Below, piece by piece: positions 26,778-34,052 of a stretch of 64,000 nt of DNA (the stretch's first letter is position 1; each line of letters opens with the position of its first letter). Position numbers and translations under genes: made by a program. Source of the DNA: Pectobacterium carotovorum (GTDB lineage: Bacteria; Pseudomonadota; Gammaproteobacteria; Enterobacterales; Enterobacteriaceae); assembly GCA_016415585.1 (NCBI GenBank), contig CP066552.1:4216001-4280000 (forward strand). Direction: 5' to 3'. The notes beneath the pieces are model-generated. The model ran no database searches. It was given only the letters and a program-made list of their open reading frames with translations, and was not told the origin of the DNA.

Positions 26778-27587
26778 CTAGCCCATGCGCTCCGAACGCA
26801 CCGCCAGATCGCGGCTGTACTGACGGCTGGCGTCCACCAGCATGGAAGTATAGGCATCCTTCGGCATATCGCTGGTCAGGTCGTCGGTTTCCAACGTTTC
26901 CAGTATCTTACCGTATTGCATCACCGCCACTTTATGGCACAGGTGGGAAATCACGCCTAAGTCATGCGTCACCATCAGGTAGGTCAGCTTTTCCTGCTGC
27001 TGCAACTCCGTTAGCAGATTGAGAATTTCCGCCTGCACCGACACATCCAGCGCCGACGTCGGCTCATCCAACAGCAGAACTCTCGGCTCCAGAATCAGCG
27101 CTCGGGCAATCGCCACACGCTGACGCTGTCCACCCGAAAGCTGGTGCGGATAACGCCGGCGGAAGTGCGTTCCCAGCCCCACCTTCTCCAGCAAGGTATC
27201 GATACGATCGTCACGATCGTCAAAGCGGTGGATCGACAGCGGCTCTTCCAGAATCGACTCCACGGTATGACGAGGATGCAGCGATCCGTACGGATCCTGA
27301 AACACCATCTGCACCCGGCGACAACGCGCCTGATCGATTCGGTGTGCCAGTTTCTTCCCGTCAATATGCAACGTGCCTTCCCAATGATTAAAAAGCCCGG
27401 CCAAACACTTCAGCACTGTGGTTTTACCGGAACCCGATTCCCCTACCAGACCAAAGATATCGCCGTCGTTGACGGTAAGATTCACATCGTACAATACCTG
27501 ATTCGCCGTGCTGCCCTGCCCAAAAGAGAGATTCAGGTTATTCACTTCGATCATCGGCTTGCGCTGACTCATTGCTTCAGTTGCCAT
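26778..27587 (-). CDS. ABC importer ATPase, DppF/NikE-like
   Basis: Second ATPase of a peptide/nickel-type importer, peripheral to the inner membrane. Walker A is GLVGESGSGKTTVLK (about residues 44-58), signature LSGGQRQRVAIARAL, Walker [14 protein letters not shown] and the H-loop is in YLMVTHDLGVISHL. At 269 residues it lacks the C-terminal oligopeptide/HPY extension of DppF (about 330) and so resembles NikE in size. ATG 27587 has AAGGGGA upstream. It is the last gene of the six-gene operon, 11 bases after the DppD-like gene. Confidence 0.9.
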   Translation of the reverse strand: MATEAMSQRKPMIEVNNLNLSFGQGSTANQVLYDVNLTVNDGDIFGLVGESGSGKTTVLKCLAGLFNHWEGTLHIDGKKLAHRIDQARCRRVQMVFQDPYGSLHPRHTVESILEEPLSIHRFDDRDDRIDTLLEKVGLGTHFRRRYPHQLSGGQRQRVAIARALILEPRVLLLDEPTSALDVSVQAEILNLLTELQQQEKLTYLMVTHDLGVISHLCHKVAVMQYGKILETLETDDLTSDMPKDAYTSMLVDASRQYSRDLAVRSERMG

Positions 27588-27598
27588 GATTATCCCCT

Positions 27599-28486
27599 TT
27601 ATCCATTGATCCAGGCTGGATCGCGATTCATCACCGGCAAACGCGGGCGTCGATGGTCGATATCCGGCAGCGAATTCAGCAGCCCACGCGTGTATGGATG
27701 CTGCGCGTTGTCCAGATCGGCGGCGGCAATGGATTCCACGACGCGTCCGGCATACATCACCAGCACCCGATCGCAGAAGCTACGTACCAGATTGATATCG
27801 TGGCTGATGAAAATCAGCCCCAGACCGCGCTCGCTGACCAGATCGTCCAGCATCGCTAGCACTTGCAGTCGCACGGACACATCCAGTGCGGAGGTCGGTT
27901 CATCGGCAATCACGATTTCGGGTTCAGTAATCAGCATCATCGCAATCATGATGCGCTGCCCCTGTCCGCCCGAGATCTCATGAGGGTACAGATTGTATAC
28001 GCGCTCTGGCTGACGAATACGTACCACGTCTAGCATCGCCATGACCTTTTCCTTCGCATCGCGGTGCGACACCCGATGGTGCGCCAGATAGGCTTCGGCA
28101 ATCTGATCGCCAACACACACCACCGGATTCAGCGAATATTTTGGGTCCTGCATAATCATGGAGATGCGCTTGCCGCGGATCTGACGCATCCGCGCCTCAT
28201 CCGCTTTCAGCAGGTCAGTATCGCCGAAGCGCAGTTTATCCGCCGTAATCCGCGCGCTGTGCGGATGCAACTGCAACAGCGCACGGCCGACCGTCGATTT
28301 ACCGGAGCCGGATTCACCAACAATCGCCAGCTTTTCACAGCCCAGCGTGAAGGAGACGCCGCGCACGGCATCCGTCACAGCACCACGGTTCACGAAGCTT
28401 ACCCGCAGATTTTCCACTTCCATCAGGGGCGAGCTTCCCGGCGCACGTTGAGAAGACTTATTCAGTTCTGGGATCGAGGATGTCAC
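27599..28486 (-). CDS. ABC importer ATPase, DppD/NikD-like
   Basis: First ATPase of the importer: Walker A AIVGESGSGKSTVGRAL, signature ISGGQGQRIMIAMML, Walker [14 protein letters not shown] and H-loop FISHDINLV. I choose GTG 28486 (295 residues) because GGAGA lies nine bases before it; a TTG at 28501 is open but lacks spacing for that site. The gene then starts inside the end of the DppC-like gene, overlapping it by 29 bases in another frame, so translation is coupled. Like its partner it lacks the long C-terminal extension of DppD. Confidence 0.88.
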   Translation of the reverse strand: MTSSIPELNKSSQRAPGSSPLMEVENLRVSFVNRGAVTDAVRGVSFTLGCEKLAIVGESGSGKSTVGRALLQLHPHSARITADKLRFGDTDLLKADEARMRQIRGKRISMIMQDPKYSLNPVVCVGDQIAEAYLAHHRVSHRDAKEKVMAMLDVVRIRQPERVYNLYPHEISGGQGQRIMIAMMLITEPEIVIADEPTSALDVSVRLQVLAMLDDLVSERGLGLIFISHDINLVRSFCDRVLVMYAGRVVESIAAADLDNAQHPYTRGLLNSLPDIDHRRPRLPVMNRDPAWING

Positions 28487-29381
28487 GTAGGCCGTCTCCA
28501 AGGAAGTTGAACGCCAGGCTGTTAATTAAAATCGCCAGCCCCGGAATAGTTACTAACCACCAGCACTCCATCATGTAACGACGACCCGCAGAGATCATCG
28601 CGCCCCATTCAGGATCGGGCGGCTGTGCCCCCAACCCCAGAAAGCCCAGACCCGCCGCTGTCAGAATGATGCCCGCCATATTCATCGTGATACGAATAAT
28701 CACCGACGGCAGACACAGCGGCACAATGTGGTGCAGCAGGATACGGATAGAGGATGCGCCTTGCAGCTTCACGGCAGAAACAAAGTCCGCGTGACGCAGT
28801 GACAGCGTCTCCGCCCTTGCCAGACGGGCAATCGGCGGCCAAGCCGTCAGCGTAATGGCGATCACCACATGCTCCAGACCGGGGCCGAGCGCTGCAACGA
28901 ACGCCAGTGCCAACACCAGACTAGGGAAAGAGATGAAGATATCGGTGATACGCATCAGGATGGTATCGACGATACCGCCGTAATACCCCGCTACCACGCC
29001 CAGCGCCAGCCCGATAGGCCCGACAGTGACCGACACCAGCGCCACGATATACAGCGTGATGCGTGAACCATAGACCAGACGGCTAAACACATCGCGCCCA
29101 AACTCATCGGTGCCAAAGTAATGCGCCGCACTTGGAGCCTGTAACGCGTTAGCCAAATCCTGTACCAGTGGGTCGTGCGTGGCGATCCACGGCGCGAAGA
29201 TGGCAACCAGCATCAACATCAGCACAATCGCGGAACCAATCGCGGTAAGCGGATTGCGCATCATCGTCAAGAGAAACCCGCCGATTCGCGCACCGCGTAG
29301 CCGCAGGCGGCTCACACGTTTTTCCGGCGGTGTCCGCATTACCGATTCACGGCTGACCGGCGGCTCAGAGGAAATATTCAT
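28458..29381 (-). CDS. ABC importer permease, DppC/NikC-like
   Basis: Inner-membrane permease of 307 residues. A cytosolic N-terminus of about 38 charged residues precedes the first membrane helix (NPLTAIGSAIVLMLMLVAIFAPWIA). The ATPase-coupling EAA-type loop is in AETLSLRHADFVSAVKLQGAS, and the family motif LGFLGLGAQPPDPEWGAMI lies near the C-terminus. HYFGTDEFGRDVFSR is the conserved periplasmic stretch of DppC proteins. It overlaps the DppB-like gene by four bases. Confidence 0.93.
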   Translation of the reverse strand: MNISSEPPVSRESVMRTPPEKRVSRLRLRGARIGGFLLTMMRNPLTAIGSAIVLMLMLVAIFAPWIATHDPLVQDLANALQAPSAAHYFGTDEFGRDVFSRLVYGSRITLYIVALVSVTVGPIGLALGVVAGYYGGIVDTILMRITDIFISFPSLVLALAFVAALGPGLEHVVIAITLTAWPPIARLARAETLSLRHADFVSAVKLQGASSIRILLHHIVPLCLPSVIIRITMNMAGIILTAAGLGFLGLGAQPPDPEWGAMISAGRRYMMECWWLVTIPGLAILINSLAFNFLGDGLRDILDPRTE

Positions 29382-30418
29382 GCGTTCGTCCTCGGATCAA
29401 AGATTTGATACAACATGTCCGACAGCAGGTTAAGCGTCACGAAGATCAACCCGACTAGCAGCACACATCCCATAACCGCGTTCATATCCCCCAGCAGCAG
29501 GCTGCCTGTCAGATAGGAACCAAAGCCCGGCCATGAGAAGACCGTTTCGATCAGTACCGCCCCTTCCAGCAGCGAGCCATACGCCAGCGCCACCACCGTC
29601 AAAAGCTGAACCAGAATATTGCGAAACGCGTGCGCCCAGACGACACGGAACTCAGACAGCCCTTTCACTCGTGCGGTAATGATGTATTCCTGCGAAAGCT
29701 GCGCCAGCATGAAGCTGCGCGTCATACGGCTGATATAGGCCAGCGAGTGGAAACCAAGAATCGTGGCTGGCAACACCAGATGGTTCAGCGCGCTACGGAA
29801 CACATCCCACTCACCCGCCAGTAGCGAATCTACCAGCAGCAAGCCAGTACGGTTCTCCACCAGACCGTCGTAGGCCATATCAACCCGTCCGGCGCCGCCA
29901 ACCCAGTTCAGCCAGGCATAAAACACCAGCAACCCCATCATCCCGACCCAGAATATCGGCGTGGAATAACCGGCCAGACTGATAAAACGCACCACATAAT
30001 CTGCCCATTTGCCGCGTCGCGCCGCAGCCAGCACGCCTAGCGGCACGCCCAAACCAGCACCGACGATAATGGCCATGGTGGCAAGTTCGATGGTGGCAGG
30101 GAAAACACGGATAATGTCATCCATCACCGGTCGCCCAGTCAGGAGTGCATTGCCCAAATCCCCATGCATCAACGAATTGAAGTAAATAAAGAACTGCACA
30201 TACAGTGGTTTATCCAACCCCAGTTGTTGGTAAACCTGTTGATAGGTACTTTGGTCGGCATCCTGTCCGACAATAGCCAGGACTGGATCGATTGGCATCA
30301 CGCGACCGATCACGAACGTCAGGATTAATAACCCGAACAGCGTGACGACCACCTGAAACAGACGTTTTGCCAAACGACGTAGTACTCCACCCGGCTTGAT
30401 CCAATCAGAGAAAACCAT
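29378..30418 (-). CDS. ABC importer permease, DppB/NikB-like
   Basis: Inner-membrane permease of 346 residues with about six helices. RLFQVVVTLFGLLILTFVIGRVMPIDP is the family N-terminal helix, FPATIELATMAIIVGAGLGVPLGVLAA starts the transport domain, and the coupling loop is YIITARVKGLSEFRVVWAHAFRN. FSWPGFGSYL is the conserved near-C-terminal motif. It follows the binding-protein gene after 131 bases that contain a strong hairpin, and overlaps the DppC-like gene by four bases. Confidence 0.93.
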   Translation of the reverse strand: MVFSDWIKPGGVLRRLAKRLFQVVVTLFGLLILTFVIGRVMPIDPVLAIVGQDADQSTYQQVYQQLGLDKPLYVQFFIYFNSLMHGDLGNALLTGRPVMDDIIRVFPATIELATMAIIVGAGLGVPLGVLAAARRGKWADYVVRFISLAGYSTPIFWVGMMGLLVFYAWLNWVGGAGRVDMAYDGLVENRTGLLLVDSLLAGEWDVFRSALNHLVLPATILGFHSLAYISRMTRSFMLAQLSQEYIITARVKGLSEFRVVWAHAFRNILVQLLTVVALAYGSLLEGAVLIETVFSWPGFGSYLTGSLLLGDMNAVMGCVLLVGLIFVTLNLLSDMLYQIFDPRTNA

Positions 30419-30497
30419 GTTCTTTCTCCTGATATCCCGGTGAGCGGCGACAGCAAACCACCACTCACGCGGTTATCTCTTTTAACGAATCTGATCG

Positions 30498-30532
30498 GGA
30501 TAATTAGCCGCGAACGTATCGGCTAATTATCC
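30498..30532 (-). terminator. Intra-operon hairpin between binding protein and permease genes
   Basis: GGATAATTAGCCG (30498-30510) and CGGCTAATTATCC (30520-30532) form a perfect 13-base stem. Such hairpins often lower expression of permease genes relative to the binding protein, by partial termination or by protecting the upstream mRNA. No U run follows directly. Confidence 0.6.
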
Positions 30533-30549
30533 GGTTGAACGTGTGGACA

Positions 30550-32163
30550 CTAGCGCTGCTTATACACCTCACGCAGATGCGTCGTAGAAGACGGATGCGG
30601 CACATAGCCTTTCACGTCCTTACGCAACACCACAGAATCGATCATCTGCGACACCGGAATGATGGCCGGGAACAGTTCTTCATAGCGATTCTGCACGTTG
30701 ATATACATCTGCTTCTGTTTCTGAGGATCTTTCTCCAACAGCGCCTGATCGATCATGTCGTTCAGAGGTTTGTCGTAGAAAGAGGTGCGCCAGCCCTGGA
30801 AGTTGGTCAGTTTGGCTTCGTCGCTGTTATCTGGGTTATAGACAACAGAACGCAGGCTGGAGTGAGGATGCGGATCGACGCCGCCACCGCCGCGGCCGAC
30901 CAGCATATCGAAGTTACGATCGCGCATCGCGCCGTAAACCTGATTACCGGTGCCGGAGATGATTTTGGCTTTGATGCCCGCCTGTGCCAGCGTGGACTGT
31001 ACCGACGTCGCCAAATTCAGGAACGGCTGATCCGACAGGACACGCAGCGTAGTTTCAAATCCATTCGGGTAGCCCGCTTCGGCCAGCAGCGCCTTGGCGC
31101 GTGGCACATCTAGCTTGTAGCCAGGATCCGGCAACGTCGCATCCATCCCTTTCTGGATAGGGCGCTGATGATAGAAACCATAGCCAGGCATTACCGTCTT
31201 ATTGACGCCATCGTAATCAATCAGGTAACGAACCGCTTCGCGCACTTTCGGTTTAGCGAAGTATTCGTTTTTCAGGCTCATTGCAACGTAGTACAACGTG
31301 CCTTTTTTCACCTCATCAACCACAACGTCTTTATCTTGTTTCAATGCATTGATATCCGGCACCGACATCCCAGAGGCAACATCAATATCGCCTTTTTCAA
31401 TCATCAGGCGCAGCGCCTGTGACTCAGTCATGTGACGGAAAATCACGCGGCGCATTTTCGCGTCGCCCTGCCAGTTGTTCTCAACCTTGCTGATGCGCAG
31501 AACGTCTTTCGCCTGCCACACGTCCAGCTTGAACGGGCCAGAGCCGGCTTCGTTCGTGGTCAGCCAGCCATTACCCCAGTCACCGTTTTTCTCATGCTGC
31601 AGAACCGTTTTGCTGTCCAGCACGGAACCGCTACCCAGCGTCGCCAACGAGTAAAGCACCAGTTTTGGATCGTTCGGTTTTGGCAGTTCGATTTCAACGG
31701 TGTGTGCGTCTTTGGCGCGGATCATCTTCTCCACGTTTTCCGCAGTGAAGCCGTAGGATTTCCACGTCGTTGCCTGTGCCATGTTGAGGTTAAGCAGACG
31801 CTTCATCGACCAGGCAAAGTCTTGCGCCGTCACGGGGTTACCGGAATGAAACTTGGCGTTATCCACCAGATTGAAGGTAATGACGTTGCCCGCATCATTG
31901 ACGCTCCAGCTTTTCGCCAGAGAAGGCTGGATGTTACTCAGATTGGCGGGATCCAACACCACCAGCGAGTCATAGAGGTTGACGATAATGCCCACCACTT
32001 CGTTACCGGTCATGGCAGCCGGATCGAGTGAGAGCATGTTGTTCATGTTCATCCCCACGATCAGCTGATCGTCAGGGGTTTTTGCCGATAGAATGGCCGG
32101 TGTGGCGGCCATACAGAGTGAACCTAACAGCAGGGTACGGAGTATTGCTCGTGCTTTCATCAT
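30550..32163 (-). CDS. Periplasmic substrate-binding protein, DppA/OppA family
   Basis: Family 5 extracellular solute-binding protein of 537 residues. A signal peptide (MMKARAILRTLLLGSLCMAA, ending ILSA) is followed by the typical TPDDQLIVGMNMNNMLSLDPAAMTGNEV start, NLYDSLV and LAKSWSVNDAGNVITFNLVDNAKFHSGNPVTAQDFAWSMKR. It captures the ligand in the periplasm and hands it to the DppB/C-like permeases. The ligand cannot be read from the sequence; the enolase-superfamily gene just upstream suggests a sugar acid or an oligomer of one (inference), but a peptide is equally allowed by family. Confidence 0.92.
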   Translation of the reverse strand: MMKARAILRTLLLGSLCMAATPAILSAKTPDDQLIVGMNMNNMLSLDPAAMTGNEVVGIIVNLYDSLVVLDPANLSNIQPSLAKSWSVNDAGNVITFNLVDNAKFHSGNPVTAQDFAWSMKRLLNLNMAQATTWKSYGFTAENVEKMIRAKDAHTVEIELPKPNDPKLVLYSLATLGSGSVLDSKTVLQHEKNGDWGNGWLTTNEAGSGPFKLDVWQAKDVLRISKVENNWQGDAKMRRVIFRHMTESQALRLMIEKGDIDVASGMSVPDINALKQDKDVVVDEVKKGTLYYVAMSLKNEYFAKPKVREAVRYLIDYDGVNKTVMPGYGFYHQRPIQKGMDATLPDPGYKLDVPRAKALLAEAGYPNGFETTLRVLSDQPFLNLATSVQSTLAQAGIKAKIISGTGNQVYGAMRDRNFDMLVGRGGGGVDPHPHSSLRSVVYNPDNSDEAKLTNFQGWRTSFYDKPLNDMIDQALLEKDPQKQKQMYINVQNRYEELFPAIIPVSQMIDSVVLRKDVKGYVPHPSSTTHLREVYKQR

Positions 32164-32262
32164 TATTCTCCAAGGTGTGGGAGCATGGAAGACGACAACT
32201 TTTTATTTTTTAGGTAAGGCTATCTTTCAGATCGAACAAAACTATTCATATAGAACACAAAG

Positions 32263-33417
32263 CTATTCTTTACTTAGGGTATGCTCCTCAATCCAGTCAA
32301 AATTAATATCTTCTCCCAGCCCTGGACGCTGCGGCAGATGCACAAAGCCCTCGCTGTCCATCGGATCGACAATCGAATTCAGATACGCAGCAGGTTCGTC
32401 ATAATCGAGGAAAGGATGCAGCAGCCCGCGCTCATACCAGCGACAGTTTTTGATCGCCCCAACGACGTTGAGGTTTGGCGCACCGTTACCGTGGACTTCG
32501 CAGTCCATACCGAAGGATTCTGCCAGGCTCGCGACCTTCATACACGGCCAGAGACCGCCCACGCCTTGCACGCCCGCACGTAAAATGTCGCATGCGCCTT
32601 CTTTAACCCAGTCAGCACGGCTGAAGTATTTACCTGACAGACTTTCCGGCCCGATGACATCGATATCCAGGCTCTTGGTCAGCCAGCTGTAGGACGCCAT
32701 ACTCTGTTCTTCCATCGGCTCTTCGAACCAAGTGAAATCGAGCTTTTGCAGTTCACGACCGATGTACAGCGCATCGCTACGGCTATACCAGTGGTAGCCA
32801 TCCAGCATCAGGCAGATATCCGGACCAACCGCTTCACGCACCGCTGCACAGGCTTGTACATCAATCTTCGGGCTAGGCGCGAACGACACCGGTGGCATCC
32901 AGGTATGCAACTTGATGGCTTTATAGCCGCGCTGCACCAGCTTTTCGGCAAACTGGCCGTATTCGTCTGGCGTAGATAAACCGCCTTCCAGCTCATCGCC
33001 ACACATGGTACTGCCGTAAGCAGGGACTTTTTCACGGTAGCCGCCGAGCAGTTTATGCACAGGCATGTTCAGCACACGGCCTTGCAGATCCCACAGTGCG
33101 GATTCCACAATCGACAGCGCACGGTCGGTCAATTGGTTGGCGCTACCGCGCTGCCAGTGCACCAGATCCTGCCACAGGCGCTCACGATCGAACGGATTCT
33201 GCCCGATCAGCACTTTGCGGAAGAAAGCATTAACGATATGAGGACGAATCACTTCCGGCGGAGCGAAAGCGTAACCTTTTTGGCCGTCATCTGCCGTGAT
33301 GGTTAACAGCGCCATCTTGGCCTGATTCTCGGCTCCCGGGTGTGAATGACCCGCACTGTCGGAAACCCGGCGTGTGGGATAAGTGAAGACGGTGACATCA
33401 ATTGATTCTATTTTCAC
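32263..33417 (-). CDS. Enolase-superfamily enzyme (mandelate racemase/sugar-acid dehydratase group)
   Basis: 384-residue enzyme of the mandelate racemase/muconate-lactonising family, cytosolic. The three metal ligands are seen in LMLDGYHWY (Asp), WFEEPMEEQS (Glu) and VIGPESLSG (Glu). The His-Asp dyad is represented by CDILRAGVQGVGG (Asp) and CEVHGNGAPNLN (His), and the basic residue side by YKAIKLHTW (Lys and His). This pattern fits acid-sugar dehydratases such as those for galactarate- or rhamnonate-type substrates. GTG 33417 is chosen, as AGG lies seven bases upstream; a GTG at 33444 is also possible. It is the first gene of the operon with the ABC importer. The substrate is not determined. 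Confidence 0.87.
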   Translation of the reverse strand: MKIESIDVTVFTYPTRRVSDSAGHSHPGAENQAKMALLTITADDGQKGYAFAPPEVIRPHIVNAFFRKVLIGQNPFDRERLWQDLVHWQRGSANQLTDRALSIVESALWDLQGRVLNMPVHKLLGGYREKVPAYGSTMCGDELEGGLSTPDEYGQFAEKLVQRGYKAIKLHTWMPPVSFAPSPKIDVQACAAVREAVGPDICLMLDGYHWYSRSDALYIGRELQKLDFTWFEEPMEEQSMASYSWLTKSLDIDVIGPESLSGKYFSRADWVKEGACDILRAGVQGVGGLWPCMKVASLAESFGMDCEVHGNGAPNLNVVGAIKNCRWYERGLLHPFLDYDEPAAYLNSIVDPMDSEGFVHLPQRPGLGEDINFDWIEEHTLSKE

Positions 33418-33693
33418 GTTGTTACCTGCCTTGATGTTTAACACAACTCATGTACACGATGACGAATGTAAGCCACATAAATAATTAAAGAATAACTTCA
33501 CTAACTGTGTTGGTCCTGTCGATAAAAAACATCACTATCTTTCTGGTACGGCCTCATAAGTCGATCAACATCACAGAAAAGAAATAGTGTGCTAATTAAA
33601 AAAAAATGGCGTTTTATTTTCAATTATTAAGGTTGCGACGCCGTTAGTCATTAGGCAATTTCTTCCATATGACGAAATTATGTCGCCGATAAC

Positions 33694-33707
33694 TGTGCAA
33701 TTGCACA
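33694..33707. promoter_or_regulatory. Perfect 14-base palindrome, candidate operator
   Basis: TGTGCAATTGCACA is a perfect palindrome in the divergent region between the ABC-importer operon and nirB, seven bases before a CRP-like site. The protein that binds it is unknown. Confidence 0.5.
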
Positions 33708-33713
33708 CAACCT

Positions 33714-33729
33714 TGTGAGCATTATCACC
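33714..33729. promoter_or_regulatory. Candidate CRP site between the ABC-importer operon and nirB
   Basis: TGTGA-GCATTA-TCACC matches nine of ten conserved CRP positions. It lies 297 bases before the enolase-superfamily gene start and 324 before nirB, so it could serve the catabolic operon. Confidence 0.6.
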
Positions 33730-33952
33730 AGAAAATTTCATATCCTTATTAAACAAATGGATAATCCCTTAGTTTTATTTTTAAACGCTCAGGAACGTGA
33801 ATGATTGACGAGGGGGACGATTACTCTGATAGCAGATTGGCCGCTAACCAGTCGGCTTCTGACCAAAAGCGTGCTATAGGTCTCATTTTTGTCAGTCGCT
33901 AAAACCCCAACAAAAACCAAGGCTTAAGAAAAAATAAGCAAAATCAGCAAGA

Positions 33953-33968
33953 TACTCATAAAGTAGTA
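33953..33968 (+). promoter_or_regulatory. NarL/NarP 7-2-7 site of nirB
   Basis: TACTCAT-AA-AGTAGTA is an inverted pair of NarL/NarP heptamers with the two-base spacer. Its centre is 28 bases from the FNR box centre, which places it at -69.5, the position used in E. coli nirB. Confidence 0.82.
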
Positions 33969-33981
33969 TATAAAAGACAAT

Positions 33982-34024
33982 TTGATGTACATCAATAAGC
34001 GCCCACGGTGGAGCGATAAGGTAA
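33982..34024 (+). promoter_or_regulatory. FNR-dependent nirB promoter
   Basis: TTGATGTACATCAA (33982-33995) is an exact FNR box, TTGAT-N4-ATCAA. The following bases ATCAATAAGCG and TAAGGT (about 34017-34022, the -10 region) copy the E. coli nirB promoter layout, with the FNR box centred at -41.5. Expression should therefore be anaerobic and nitrate/nitrite responsive. Confidence 0.88.
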
Positions 34025-34052
34025 CCTCAGAAGAAGCAATTTTGAGGCAAAA

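Noticed and set aside
28486..28501. TTG at 28501 as start of the DppD-like ATPase
   Set aside because: The GGAGA sequence is well spaced for the GTG at 28486 and overlaps the TTG itself.
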